A stretch of DNA of 52,095 nucleotides from Xylanimicrobium pachnodae JCM 13526 = NBRC 107786 (GCA_001592145.1 BCWJ01000020.1:1-52095); one strand, 5' to 3'. Numbered from the stretch's first letter, positions 7,973-16,339 are shown. Numbers and translations are program-made. Notes: generated from the letters alone by a model not told the origin.

Positions 7973-8452
7973 GTGGCCACCCTGTTCGCACCCGCCGCCC
8001 ACAGCGCAGCCTCGGGGGTGCCGGTGACATGGCCGCGCGCCGTGCCTCTCGCCCGTGTGCTCACCCTCGCGGACCCACTGGAATGCTCGCCGTGGGACGT
8101 GACGGTGACCGTCGCCGACGTCGCTGCTGCGCTGTCCGGCCAGCCGTGCGATCACCCCGAAGACGAACACGTGGTCGCCGAGATGCACGGTTGGAACCAG
8201 TGGTGCGTGCGCTGCGAGGCGCGCAAGATCGCCAGGTACGTCCTCGACGGCATCCCGACGGACGACCCGTACCCCGTCTCGCTCGACTTCGGGTGCCTGG
8301 GCTGGGAACCGGACTGGCCGCTCATCGACGGCAACCACCGTGTCGCGGCAGCCAAGATCAGGGGCGACAAGACGATCGTGGTGGACGTGGCCGGTGACCT
8401 GGACGTAGCGGAGGCGGCGTTGCTGGGGCTCGGAACAGTTGCCGGTCGCTAA
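7973..8452 (+). CDS. ParB/Srx-like domain protein
   Basis: 159 aa from a GTG with a good GGAGG site. Near the C-terminus, 'PLIDGNHRVAAAKIRGDKTIVVDV' matches the (I/V)DGxHRxxAA signature of the ParB/sulfiredoxin N-terminal fold, which binds nucleotide and in phages is found in nuclease-like or DNA-modification proteins. An upstream CDH...C...CVRC group could hold zinc. The role is unknown. Confidence 0.6.
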   Translation: MATLFAPAAHSAASGVPVTWPRAVPLARVLTLADPLECSPWDVTVTVADVAAALSGQPCDHPEDEHVVAEMHGWNQWCVRCEARKIARYVLDGIPTDDPYPVSLDFGCLGWEPDWPLIDGNHRVAAAKIRGDKTIVVDVAGDLDVAEAALLGLGTVAGR

Positions 8453-8513
8453 CGCTCGTACGTGTGCTGATCCGGCTGACGCCGGACCAGCAGCGGGACC
8501 CCACCCCACATAG
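8443..8513 (+). repeat. 71-bp dispersed repeat, copy A
   Basis: Aligns without gaps to 46406-46476 with only a handful of substitutions. It contains the hairpin TCCGGC-TGAC-GCCGGA and ends with element copy 6. The conserved arm upstream of the element suggests more than a core promoter is duplicated. Confidence 0.75.
8484..8513 (+). promoter_or_regulatory. Bipartite intergenic element, copy 6 (30-nt type)
   Basis: GGACCA, spacer, CCACCCCACATAG; 49 nt before the GTG at 8563. Confidence 0.65.
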
Positions 8514-8562
8514 GACGAAGGGGCCGCCAATGTCGGCCCAAGACTTGAGAGGAGCACGCCCC

Positions 8563-8856
8563 GTGAGCACGCTCGCCAACCTCCGCAAGACCGCATCCAA
8601 GACTGTGACCTTCACCGACTCGACAACCCCTGCCGAGTTCTTCGGTGCAACAGTCAGGGACGACCTCATCGGCGTTGTCACCTACCTGCTGCGCGGCAAG
8701 AAGGACGATGACGAGGCGCTGATCGTCGGACGCATCCAAGACGGTATTGCATACGCGGGCGACCGGATGCTCGGGGGCCACTGCCTGGGACGTCACGAGT
8801 ACAGCCAGGACGCGTTCATCGCGATCATCAACCACACCAAGTGGAACGAGGTCTGA
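8563..8856 (+). CDS. Hypothetical protein
   Basis: 97 aa. The GTG is chosen because GAGAGGAGC lies 8 nt upstream; an ATG at 8530 would add 11 residues. 'LIGVVTYLLRGKKDDDEALIVGRIQDGIAYAGDRMLGG' suggests an alpha/beta domain. No recognised family. First gene after element copy 6. Confidence 0.6.
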   Translation: MSTLANLRKTASKTVTFTDSTTPAEFFGATVRDDLIGVVTYLLRGKKDDDEALIVGRIQDGIAYAGDRMLGGHCLGRHEYSQDAFIAIINHTKWNEV

Positions 8857-8858
8857 CC

Positions 8859-9026
8859 GTGTGTGCGACGAGCGCCGACCTGCACGACTCCGTTCGCGAC
8901 TTCCGCGACCCGCGCGCCACCCAGGCCGAGCGAGACGTCATCGCCGCCTGGTGGGAATCCATCGGCGTCGCCAACCAGTTCGGGGCCATGCTGCGCGCCG
9001 CTGACATCGAGCAGGCGGCGGCCTGA
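8859..9026 (+). CDS. Hypothetical small protein
   Basis: 55 aa, GTG start 2 nt after the previous stop. Helical and acidic. Its final A begins the next ATG (TGATG). Confidence 0.55.
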   Translation: MCATSADLHDSVRDFRDPRATQAERDVIAAWWESIGVANQFGAMLRAADIEQAAA

Positions 9027-9220
9027 TGGACGCTGTGACGCTGACGGTGCGTGACCGGCACGGCATCAAGAAGGTCGGCACGTACACCGGCGCGACCGCC
9101 GAAGAGGCATGGGACGCGTTCCGCGACAACCACGGCGAGTACCGCATCATTAGCGCGGACCGGCTGACCTTTCCTCGCATGAGGTCGGTCGAGTTCACCT
9201 ACACGATCACCGAGTCCTGA
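9026..9220 (+). CDS. Tandem paralogue A, small beta-rich protein
   Basis: 64 aa. Shares 'LTVRDR(H/Y)GI', 'TYTG', 'FRDNHGEYR' and 'FTYTITE' with the next gene; the pair arose by tandem duplication. Start and stop codons overlap on both sides. Function unknown. Confidence 0.7.
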   Translation: MDAVTLTVRDRHGIKKVGTYTGATAEEAWDAFRDNHGEYRIISADRLTFPRMRSVEFTYTITES

Positions 9221-9423
9221 TGGGCTCGCTGACGCTGACGGTCCGTGACCGGTACGGGATCGAGACGTTCGCGACCTTCACCGGGGAACCGTCGGGCGAA
9301 GTCTGGTCGCAGTTCCGTCAGCGGTACGGCACATACCGGCTCGCCGAGGGCGGCAAGGTCTTCGTCCCGCATGCTGCGGTGCTGTTCACCTACACGATCA
9401 CCGAAGAGGGAGCGTTGTCCTGA
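9220..9423 (+). CDS. Tandem paralogue B, small beta-rich protein
   Basis: 67 aa. Duplicate of the preceding gene (shared 'SLTLTVRDRYGIE', 'FRQRYGTYR', 'LFTYTITEE'). TGATG overlap at both ends. Confidence 0.7.
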   Translation: MGSLTLTVRDRYGIETFATFTGEPSGEVWSQFRQRYGTYRLAEGGKVFVPHAAVLFTYTITEEGALS

Positions 9424-9902
9424 TGAGCGAGAAGATCGAGTTCCACGGGCACCAGGTCCGCGACCTGCACGAAGGCGTCTACGCTGTCATCAGCCACCAC
9501 ATCTCCCCCGCCGTCGGCCTGATTCGGCTCAACGACCGCGACGGTGTGGCCACACCGCGCGACGTGCTGGGCGACGCGATGCACAAAGCCGCCGAAGTCA
9601 TCCTCCGCGAACTGGGCGCGGCTCGTGAACCGGCGTCCGCAGACGCACAGTCCGGGCACGAGCAGGCTCAGGGCCGACCCAGCGGCGACTCGACCACACA
9701 TCTGCCGTGCCGCTCCACGTCGCCCGACGGCGACCCGTGCGGCATGCGTCGGGGTCACAAGACATCCAAGCACGGACGACGGGACCCAGAAACCAGACAG
9801 ATGGGGCGCCGCTGGTACTTCGGCGTTAACACGCCCGCTGAGTGGGAGCACGTCGACAACGGCTACATGAGCGAGGCGGACATTCAGACATGGGGGCGCT
9901 GA
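9423..9902 (+). CDS. Hypothetical two-part protein
   Basis: 159 aa. The N-terminal half ('YAVISHHISPAVGLIRLNDRDGVATPRDVLGDAMHKAAEVILRELG') is a compact alpha/beta unit. The C-terminal half has 'HLPCRSTSPDGDPCGMRRGHKTSKHG', the Cys/His pattern common in small actinobacterial proteins. Coupled to the RlaP-like gene by TGATG. Confidence 0.6.
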   Translation: MSEKIEFHGHQVRDLHEGVYAVISHHISPAVGLIRLNDRDGVATPRDVLGDAMHKAAEVILRELGAAREPASADAQSGHEQAQGRPSGDSTTHLPCRSTSPDGDPCGMRRGHKTSKHGRRDPETRQMGRRWYFGVNTPAEWEHVDNGYMSEADIQTWGR

Positions 9903-11029
9903 TGATCGACCAGCCGGAGAACATGTTCGACCAGATGATGACCGACCCGCGCTGGCACGGTTTTGGGTATCTCCGGACACGCAAGTTCACTCTCGATGCC
10001 AGCGACCCGGACTTCCCGGCACAAACGGAACGTGTCGCAGAAGTTGACGCCTTCCTGCTGAGCATCGGCCTCGACTACGAGGCGCTGTTTGGCTGGGCCA
10101 ACAGCCGCGACGGACGCCACTTCGCTGACGCCGTGTTCGGCGGCGGCACGATCGAAGAAGCGGTTGACCAGAGGATCGCCCCCAAAGGAGCCAGAGCCGT
10201 GCTGCATCGGGTCCGTGCCATCGACCCCGGCATGGACCTGGGTGTGGTCGAGCAGATTGACGCCATGCTGGACCGGATCGAGGCCGACGGGGTCCGCATC
10301 CTGTGGGCCGCCGAGTCCGGGTCGCGTGCCTGGGGGTTCCCGTCACCGGACTCCGACTATGACGTGCGGTTCCTCTACGTGCGCCCGGCCTCCGACTACC
10401 TGTCGCTGCGCCCGCACCGGGACGTGATCGAGCACCCAGTGGACGAGACGTTCGACGTGAACGGGTGGGATGTGCGCAAGGCGCTACGGCTGCTGGTCAA
10501 GGGGAACGCGGCGGCAGGTGAGTGGCTGCGCTCCCCCATCACCTACCGGGGTGACGCCGCCGCTCGCGACCTGCTGCTGGACACGGCTGCCCAGGTCATG
10601 CCGTTCGACGGGCTGCTCGGCCACCACTTCCACGTGGCGACCAACAACCTCGACCTGGTGCGCCGTACCGGGCGGGCGAAGAAGTTCCTGTACGCGCTGC
10701 GCGAGGCGGTCACGTGCCGGTGGCTGCTCGCGCACGGTCCGGGCCAGGTGCCGCCGATGGACCTGCCCACCTTGCTGGCCGAGTCGGACGCGAGTGCCGA
10801 GGTGGCCGAGGCGGCTGGCGTGCTGGTCGACGCCAAACGTCACCTGGTTGAGGGCGCGGGCCTGCCGGTCGCGCTCACCCCGGTGCTGTACGACTTCGTG
10901 ACCCAGCAGTTGGCGACCATCGCCGACTACCGCGAGCAGCACCCGCAGGCATACGACCCCGAAGTGGCTGAGGCCACCTGGAAGGCCGTGGACGAGACGT
11001 TCCTGAACCTAACCAAGACGGAGGGTTGA
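9902..11029 (+). CDS. RlaP-like nucleotidyltransferase fused to a small phage domain
   Basis: 375 aa. Residues 1 to about 95 duplicate the stand-alone protein at 6420. Residues about 105-375 are a polymerase-beta-type nucleotidyltransferase: 'ESGSRAWGFPSPDSDYDVRFLYVR' gives GS...DxD, the metal site. The later helical part ('HHFHVATNNLDLV', 'KKFLYALREAVTCRWLL') is typical of the YcgL/RlaP family (PF10127-like), whose members often neighbour RNA ligases and are predicted to act in RNA repair. A complete RtcB and a large tRNA array lie 31 kb downstream. The fusion is unusual. The ATG overlaps the previous stop. Confidence 0.75.
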   Translation: MIDQPENMFDQMMTDPRWHGFGYLRTRKFTLDASDPDFPAQTERVAEVDAFLLSIGLDYEALFGWANSRDGRHFADAVFGGGTIEEAVDQRIAPKGARAVLHRVRAIDPGMDLGVVEQIDAMLDRIEADGVRILWAAESGSRAWGFPSPDSDYDVRFLYVRPASDYLSLRPHRDVIEHPVDETFDVNGWDVRKALRLLVKGNAAAGEWLRSPITYRGDAAARDLLLDTAAQVMPFDGLLGHHFHVATNNLDLVRRTGRAKKFLYALREAVTCRWLLAHGPGQVPPMDLPTLLAESDASAEVAEAAGVLVDAKRHLVEGAGLPVALTPVLYDFVTQQLATIADYREQHPQAYDPEVAEATWKAVDETFLNLTKTEG

Positions 11030-11032
11030 TCG

Positions 11033-11737
11033 ATGACTGCCCTGGACGAGTTGTTGGGCGTCGATCCGAACGACCCACTGCAAGCGCTGGCCGACCGGCT
11101 CATCGCTGCCGATGAAGACCTGGCGGACGCGCTGCGCCAGCGCCGCCTCGACCTGGGGCTGACCCGGGAGCAGGTGGCCGAGCGGATGGGCATGGCGCCC
11201 GAGGCCGTCGCCCGCGTGGAGACGAACAGTCTCGGCACGCTACGCGAGTACGCGCTCGCGGTAGGAGTCGCTATCGAGTACACCGTCACGCCGGTCCTGG
11301 ACTGCCGCGTCGAGGTTGGCGGCATCTACCGCGCCCGCCCGGTGGACCCGAGCCAGCCGTCCGCGTTGGTCCTGGTGACCGCCATCCTGAGCGGGCAGGA
11401 CATCGCCGTGACGCTGCTGAGCCCGGACACGGAGTTCGGCACGAACCTTGACCTCATCCTTTCGTCGGACGAAACCGGCCTCGCCTACGAACTGCTCGCG
11501 CAGTCGGACGTCTTCGGGTACGTCCCGTTCACCCATCTGGACCGGCACCTCGCGACGGTGGACGGTGCGGTGCTCGACGCGCTCGACGCACTGCACAACG
11601 GTGACGGCGTAGACCGTCCGGTGGCAGGACCGCCCGTGCTCGACCGGGCCGACCCGCGCTGGGCGTTCAAGGTCGCCGAACTGGCACGCCTGCACGCTCT
11701 GTATCAGCCGTTCGTCCCGATCCAGCGGGACGCCTGA
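11033..11737 (+). CDS. Xre-type helix-turn-helix protein with C-terminal domain
   Basis: 234 aa. Residues about 35-80 ('LRQRRLDLGLTREQVAERMGMAPEAVARVETNSLGTLREYALAVGVAI') form a Cro/CI-type HTH. The following about 150 residues are alpha/beta with no known signature and may sense a ligand or oligomerise. Directly follows the RlaP-like gene and may regulate this block. Confidence 0.75.
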   Translation: MTALDELLGVDPNDPLQALADRLIAADEDLADALRQRRLDLGLTREQVAERMGMAPEAVARVETNSLGTLREYALAVGVAIEYTVTPVLDCRVEVGGIYRARPVDPSQPSALVLVTAILSGQDIAVTLLSPDTEFGTNLDLILSSDETGLAYELLAQSDVFGYVPFTHLDRHLATVDGAVLDALDALHNGDGVDRPVAGPPVLDRADPRWAFKVAELARLHALYQPFVPIQRDA

Positions 11738-12810
11738 TGGACCGCCCGGCCCTCGCACCGGAAGGTGTCACCCGCGCTGACCTGACCGCACTGGGGTGGT
11801 CTGTCGAGCAGATCGACACGCTACGTGCCGCTCACAAGGCCGCGCCGATCTCTCATCCGGGCGGGTCGTGCACCGGCTGGGTTACCTCCTGGGCGTCCGA
11901 GACGGCGCGATCGTGCGGCGCTCCGGAGCCCACGACCGAAGCGCTGGATGCGGCCCGCGAGAAAGCCCGCGCCACCAGGAAGGCGAAGAAGCCTGCCCGC
12001 CCGGCCAAGCCTCAGCGCCGCCGCCCCACCCCTGCTCAAGAACGTACAGCGCAGGCCGTTCAGCGCGAGACATTCCGCGCTCTCAAGGACGGCACGTTGT
12101 ACGGCTCTGCCTATGAGGCTGCTGCGGACGGACTGGTGTCCCGGAGCGCAATCAAGGAGCGCCCCGGCTGGACCGATGCCGCAATCCACAAGTTCCTCGG
12201 CGACGGCGACGCGGTCGCACCGAACCCGCACAGCAGGTACTCGCTGATGCAGTTGCACCTGCTGGCCACGGTCCAAAAGGTCGAAGCGAACGACGAGTTC
12301 ATCGCCTGGGCCGCGAAATCGTTGGCGCGCCGCAAGATCGACCCCGTCGACGTCCTGGTTGCCGAAGCCGAGACAGTTACAAAGGACGCCGCGAAGGTCG
12401 CGTTGCGCGAGCGGATCGAGCAGGACCGTGCCGCGCGCGCGGCAACCGCAGAAGCCGAACGGATCGCGCGTGAGGCCGGTGACCAGGCTCGCGAGGAAGA
12501 ACTGGCAGACCTGGCCCGCCGGAGCCCCGTGTTCCGTCAGCGCAAGGGCCTGGGCAGTCCCGGCACCGGGGACTGGGTGCTCGAAGGCGCCGACCTGGTA
12601 CCAGGCAGGTTCGAGGAGGTGCGGCGCAGGGACGGGTCGTTGTCGGTGGTGAAGGTCGCCGAGATCGTCGCCATGAACGGTGACCTGTTCGTGGCGTCGT
12701 TCACCCGGCACAAGCCGAGTGTGGGCGACACGATCAAACGCGCCAACGGCGCCGTCGAGACCGTTTCTGCAGCAGGCCCCGGAGCGGTCGCCGGTCCCCT
12801 CCCCACCTAG
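11737..12810 (+). CDS. Hypothetical protein with long charged helix
   Basis: 357 aa. The N-terminal third has HTH-like features ('TRADLTALGWSVEQIDTLRAAHKA'), then a Lys/Arg/Pro-rich linker. A highly charged helix (about residues 225-265, 'ERIEQDRAARAATAEAERIAREA') may be a coiled coil. A beta-rich C-terminus follows. The last codons and the TAG stop are supplied by element copy 7 (C-terminal GPLPT). Function unknown. Confidence 0.65.
   Translation: MDRPALAPEGVTRADLTALGWSVEQIDTLRAAHKAAPISHPGGSCTGWVTSWASETARSCGAPEPTTEALDAAREKARATRKAKKPARPAKPQRRRPTPAQERTAQAVQRETFRALKDGTLYGSAYEAAADGLVSRSAIKERPGWTDAAIHKFLGDGDAVAPNPHSRYSLMQLHLLATVQKVEANDEFIAWAAKSLARRKIDPVDVLVAEAETVTKDAAKVALRERIEQDRAARAATAEAERIAREAGDQAREEELADLARRSPVFRQRKGLGSPGTGDWVLEGADLVPGRFEEVRRRDGSLSVVKVAEIVAMNGDLFVASFTRHKPSVGDTIKRANGAVETVSAAGPGAVAGPLPT
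12781..12810 (+). promoter_or_regulatory. Bipartite intergenic element, copy 7 (30-nt type)
   Basis: GGAGCG, CCGGTCCCC spacer, CCCCACCTAG. The TAG is the stop of the upstream gene; the next ATG is 42 nt away. Confidence 0.6.
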
Positions 12811-12852
12811 GAGTCGAACCCGCTTAACGCCACGTCCGAAGGAGCCCACACC

Positions 12853-13542
12853 ATGCCGAACCACACGCAGCCTGTCCAAGAGACGCCCGCCTCTTTCGGA
12901 CAAGGTGTCACCCAGACGCACCCGTCGTTCGCGACCGCCATCGTCTCGCGTGGATCGGGCTCGTCGCGGGCGCTGTTCCAGTCGGACGTGCTGCACCAGG
13001 AGACGATCCGCCTGGCGATCCACCGAGCGGACCGAACGCGTGACCTGAACCGCGACTGGGTGCACCCGACCACGCAGGTCGTCGAGGTGGAGATGTCTTT
13101 GGCTCAGTGGGGTGCCCTGGTGTCGTCCATGGGCGTGGGTTCTGGAACGCCGGTCACGCTGCGCCGCACGGAGGTGGACGGCATGGTCCCGGACCTGCCG
13201 TTCCAGCCGCGCCTGGCAGAGAACCTCGAAGAGGTCCAGACGTCCGTGGCGAAGCAGACCGAGCAGGTTCGTCAGACCGCCGACGCGCTGGCCGAAGCCA
13301 TCGAGTCCAAGGCCGGTGTCAAGGCGATCCGCGAGGCCCTGCGCAACCACCAGGCTGCCGTCGCGAACATGCCCGCCAACGCCGCGTTCGCGGTCAAGTC
13401 CATGACGAAGGCCGCCGAGAAGGTCGTCTCGCACGCCCGTGCCGACATCGAGGCGTACGCCCTGCGCGCCGCTCAGGCCACCGGCCTGGAGGCCCCCGTT
13501 AGCCTGCCACCCATGCAGATCACCGCCACCCAGGAGGACTGA
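12853..13542 (+). CDS. Phage-type hypothetical protein with coiled coil
   Basis: 229 aa. The N-terminus is a beta-domain ('FATAIVSRGSGSSRALFQSDVLHQETIRLAI', 'VVEVEMSLAQWGALVSSMGVG'). Residues about 115-205 are helical with heptad character ('EEVQTSVAKQTEQVRQTADALAEAI'). The first unit resembles hypothetical proteins of large actinophages; function unknown. Starts 42 nt after element copy 7. Confidence 0.65.
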   Translation: MPNHTQPVQETPASFGQGVTQTHPSFATAIVSRGSGSSRALFQSDVLHQETIRLAIHRADRTRDLNRDWVHPTTQVVEVEMSLAQWGALVSSMGVGSGTPVTLRRTEVDGMVPDLPFQPRLAENLEEVQTSVAKQTEQVRQTADALAEAIESKAGVKAIREALRNHQAAVANMPANAAFAVKSMTKAAEKVVSHARADIEAYALRAAQATGLEAPVSLPPMQITATQED

Positions 13543-13545
13543 CCT

Positions 13546-13848
13546 TTGAGCACGAACGAGTGGCAGGCCCTGATCGAGCACATGCGCAAGACACTTCTCG
13601 GGGCGATCAAGGAGCGCCCGAAACGTCAAGAGGTCGTCGCTGTTCCCGGCGGCACGGAACTCGCGTGGGTGGTCTTCGAGCGCGAGCAGATGCTCGCCGC
13701 CGTCAACACCGAGCGCACGCACCGTGGACTGCCGCCGATCTCGACGCAGGATGTCGCACGGGTCGAGCACCAGGCGATGGGTCACTCCGACTACGTGAAG
13801 AAGTACGCGCTGGGCTGCGCCGAACTCGTCACCCAGGAGGGCCGGTGA
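13546..13848 (+). CDS. Hypothetical protein (TTG start)
   Basis: 100 aa. The TTG is the only start preceded by a GGAGG site, which lies over the end of the upstream gene. An HTH-like piece ('ERTHRGLPPISTQDVARVEHQAMGH') is present. Overlaps the next GTG by 4 nt. Confidence 0.6.
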   Translation: MSTNEWQALIEHMRKTLLGAIKERPKRQEVVAVPGGTELAWVVFEREQMLAAVNTERTHRGLPPISTQDVARVEHQAMGHSDYVKKYALGCAELVTQEGR

Positions 13849-14066
13849 CCGGCGTCAGGCGGGACTGGTCCGGGCACCGGTTCGTCGCCCGGGACAGGAC
13901 CCGAACCGTCGTCATCACCGGCGAGGTGTCCGAGTTCCGAGGTGAGCGAATGTTCCGCGTCCGCACCATCGGGTACCCCGAGCGTCCAGACCTGCTGGGG
14001 CGTGAGTCGACCATCAGCGCGACGACGCTGACCCGCAAGTACACGCCGATCGAGTGGGAGGGTTGA
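13845..14066 (+). CDS. Small phage protein, paralogue of the gene at 5166
   Basis: 73 aa, GTG start overlapping the previous stop. Nearly the same protein as at 5166 (shared 'GHRFV', 'EVSEFRGERMFR', 'YPERPDL', 'GRESTIS'). Function unknown. Confidence 0.7.
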   Translation: MTGVRRDWSGHRFVARDRTRTVVITGEVSEFRGERMFRVRTIGYPERPDLLGRESTISATTLTRKYTPIEWEG

Positions 14067-14070
14067 GCGC

Positions 14071-14343
14071 ATGGACAAGGACATGGCACGGCGGGCGCTG
14101 TCCCTGCTCGCCGGGCTGCAGATGGACGACGAACGCGAGAAGTGGGCGTCCGCGTCGTCGTGGGTGGTGCGCTACCACGACCCCGACACGCCGGACACCG
14201 ACACGTACTACGGCCCGTTCGAGAACGAGAAGGCCGCGTTCGAGCACGCCCGGGAGGCGGAGAAGCGGCTCAACTCCGGGCTCGGCGCGAACGAGACACC
14301 GTTCCGGTGCATCGTCGTCCCGGTCATCGAGCCGTCGTCATGA
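14071..14343 (+). CDS. Hypothetical protein
   Basis: 90 aa. 'SWVVRYHDPDTPDTDTYYGPFENEKAAFEHAREAEKRLN' is the pattern of small proteins with a beta-hairpin followed by an amphipathic helix. Function unknown. Overlaps the next ATG (ATGA). Confidence 0.6.
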   Translation: MDKDMARRALSLLAGLQMDDEREKWASASSWVVRYHDPDTPDTDTYYGPFENEKAAFEHAREAEKRLNSGLGANETPFRCIVVPVIEPSS

Positions 14344-14618
14344 TCGGAGACATCCAGCGGGCACTGGACGCCCTTCGCGCTCTCGATGAGGCGCAGACGG
14401 CCCTGAACGAGATCGACACCCTAACTGAGGCGCGCCTCGCTGCTCTCAGCACGATTCGAGACCTGGCAGCCGCAGAGATTAAGAGGACTGTGACTGACGA
14501 AGGGATCTCGATCACGACGCCTCGGCTGGCAGCAGCGGCGAACCTCGGGACGGCAACCGTTCAACGATGGAAGAAGAGCGCACGCGAGACCGCCGCAACC
14601 ACAGGGCCGTCGTCGTGA
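14340..14618 (+). CDS. Small HTH-like protein
   Basis: 92 aa. An N-terminal amphipathic helix rich in Leu/Ala is followed by 'ITTPRLAAAANLGTATVQRWKKSA', a helix-turn-helix of the kind used to choose DNA sites. Possibly a regulator or a small terminase-like accessory; unproven. Confidence 0.6.
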   Translation: MIGDIQRALDALRALDEAQTALNEIDTLTEARLAALSTIRDLAAAEIKRTVTDEGISITTPRLAAAANLGTATVQRWKKSARETAATTGPSS

Positions 14619-14803
14619 GCACGCCTACCAAGACTCTCGCCGAACAGTTGGACGAGAAGGCCCGATCCATGTGGCGGCTCGGGTCGTTCGGGTGCCCTAC
14701 GTGCGGGCGGTTCGCACGGGTGACCGCCCAGGGTCAGGACCACAATGGCGAGCACTGGTTCCGGGTCGACTGCAAGAAGTGCGGGGTGGGTGTCGGTGGC
14801 TGA
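14615..14803 (+). CDS. Zinc-ribbon protein
   Basis: 62 aa, GTG start. 'FGCPTCGRFARV' and 'RVDCKKCGVGV' form a classic four-cysteine zinc ribbon. Coupled to its neighbours by overlapping codons. Confidence 0.65.
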   Translation: MSTPTKTLAEQLDEKARSMWRLGSFGCPTCGRFARVTAQGQDHNGEHWFRVDCKKCGVGVGG

Positions 14804-15326
14804 GCAGGCAAGCGTCAAGCGGGGTACGGCGTTCACGCACCCGTCGATGCTGGACCCGTTCTGGAAGCCGAACCCAGCCAAGGGCGAGCGGCACGCGAAC
14901 GCCCCGAAGGCCCGCTGCGTGGTCACTTCGACCCGCCAGGGCACGGTCTGGTTCCGCTACGCGAACGACCCAGGCTCCGACAAGGGCAAGTTCACCGCGA
15001 AGGCCGACGAAGTCGCCCGCTGGATCGCTGTCGAGCAGGAGCAGGCGCGATGGGCTGAACTGCTCGGGCCGGGGGCTGCGACACGGCTGGCGGACATTCG
15101 CGCTCGCGCGGCCCGAAGCCTGCACTTCGCGGCGATCGGGATGGACTCCGCCGACGAGAACCTCATCGGTCTGTACCGGCTGATCCTCACCCTGCTGGAC
15201 GCATCCCAGACCGGGACCGCCACACATGAGCGGCTGGTGACCGCGCCGAGCGAAACGATCCTCGACTGGCTGACCCAGACGCTCGCCCCCGGAGCCGGAG
15301 CACCTGCCGGTCCCCACCCCACATAG
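14790..15326 (+). CDS. Hypothetical protein ending inside an element
   Basis: About 178 aa from GTG 14790 (GTG 14796 is also possible). 'ARCVVTSTRQGTVWFRYANDPGSDKGKFTAKADEVARWI' then helices. The last residues (AGPHPT) and the TAG stop are encoded by element copy 8. Function unknown. Confidence 0.6.
   Translation: MSVAEQASVKRGTAFTHPSMLDPFWKPNPAKGERHANAPKARCVVTSTRQGTVWFRYANDPGSDKGKFTAKADEVARWIAVEQEQARWAELLGPGAATRLADIRARAARSLHFAAIGMDSADENLIGLYRLILTLLDASQTGTATHERLVTAPSETILDWLTQTLAPGAGAPAGPHPT
15297..15326 (+). promoter_or_regulatory. Bipartite intergenic element, copy 8 (30-nt type)
   Basis: GGAGCA, GCCGGTCCCC spacer, ACCCCACATAG; best match to the consensus. An identical downstream run (GACACGAGAGGCCG) follows copies 8 and 9. 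Confidence 0.7.
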
Positions 15327-15372
15327 GACACGAGAGGCCGTCACCAGGGGTCAACCAATCTAGGAGGACATC

Positions 15373-15762
15373 GTGATCACGCAGACCCCCAACAGCATCG
15401 AGTGCCCCGTCCGACCCGCTGACGTCGTCACGCTTCCGGCAGGCACGGTCGTACGGACCATGCACCCGAGTCGCAAGCAGTACACGCTCACTCGCTCCCA
15501 GAAGGTCACGGTCGACCACACCCTCAACGGCTGGGTCGACCTTTGGAACGACCACAAGCACGGGGTCGGGTACGTCGTCCTGCCGTCGATCCGCTGGCCC
15601 GGCACCGGCGGGTATTGGAACACCGTCAAGGTCACCCCTGAACTGTGCGAGGCATGGGGCATCGAGGTGCCCACCATCCCGACGGTCGATGAGCGATACA
15701 CCCGCCTGGACACGGTGCCCGCGTACGGCGTCGGCTACGACAACCGGGACGAGGCGAAATGA
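15373..15762 (+). CDS. Hypothetical protein
   Basis: 129 aa, GTG start with AGGAGG 6 nt upstream, 46 nt after element copy 8. Beta-rich ('PAGTVVRTMHPSRKQYTLTRSQKVTVDHTLNGW'). No recognised family. Confidence 0.65.
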   Translation: MITQTPNSIECPVRPADVVTLPAGTVVRTMHPSRKQYTLTRSQKVTVDHTLNGWVDLWNDHKHGVGYVVLPSIRWPGTGGYWNTVKVTPELCEAWGIEVPTIPTVDERYTRLDTVPAYGVGYDNRDEAK

Positions 15763-16169
15763 GCGAACAGCACATCGAGTACGCGGTCCGGCTTGTCAGG
15801 ACGCCGCTCCGGTCCAGTTACGGGTACGCCCCGTTCATGTACTTGCACGTCTCGTCCCGTAGCAATCCGGATTTCCGCAAGGCCCGCGAACAGTGGACGC
15901 CACTCGTGCACGAGGCGAAGACGTGGAAGCAGCGCGAGTCGGCGCAGGCATACGCCGACCGGAAAGGGGACGGTTTCGAGGTCATCGAAGTGGCCCGGCC
16001 CGTCACCGAAGAGCAAGCCCGCGCCGAAGACCGCAAGCAGTGGGCACTGAACTGGGCGTACGCGGCGATGCGCGACGGCGACGACTTCTACGCCGCGATC
16101 AACCAGATGCAGGCTGATGGGCACATCACCCTCGAAGACGCCCGGCAAGCATTCCCGGAGGCGTATTGA
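15759..16169 (+). CDS. Hypothetical protein; a zinc ribbon continues in frame after its UGA
   Basis: 136 aa; alpha/beta with 'YAAINQMQADGHITLEDARQAFPEAY' at the end. The ATG overlaps the previous stop. After the TGA (16167-16169) the same frame stays open to 16292 and encodes a Cys-rich segment (see the next feature). Confidence 0.6.
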   Translation: MSEQHIEYAVRLVRTPLRSSYGYAPFMYLHVSSRSNPDFRKAREQWTPLVHEAKTWKQRESAQAYADRKGDGFEVIEVARPVTEEQARAEDRKQWALNWAYAAMRDGDDFYAAINQMQADGHITLEDARQAFPEAY

Positions 16170-16292
16170 TGTCCGCGCCCGCTCTGCGGCGCCCGGCTCA
16201 GCCCCGACCGGCTGTACTGGGCCGATCGCGCATCCGGTCTGGCCCCTCTGTGCCAGCGCTGCCAGGCGAAGGCCGAAAGGAGCGCACGCTGA
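16170..16292 (+). pseudogene. Start-less zinc-ribbon remnant or UGA-extension
   Basis: Reads 'CPRPLCGARLSPDRLYWADR' then 'LCQRCQAKAERSAR' with high GC at third codon positions, in the same frame as the upstream gene but with no ATG/GTG/TTG. The nearest ATG (16169, in a TGATG overlap) is in another frame. Either a frameshifted gene or a UGA readthrough extension. Confidence 0.45.
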
Positions 16293-16339
16293 GCAAGACG
16301 ATCCGCGATTGGCCGTTACGGATGCTCGTCCCCGGAGCC

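Noticed and set aside
11821-13785. 654-codon leftward frame
   Set aside because: It spans three well-formed rightward genes with RBSs and coupled starts; long antisense frames are expected at this GC content.
15187-15561. Leftward frames beginning 'MWGGDRQVLRLRGRAS' at several places
   Set aside because: They all start from the antisense of the 30-nt element and share its sequence only; no coding signal continues.
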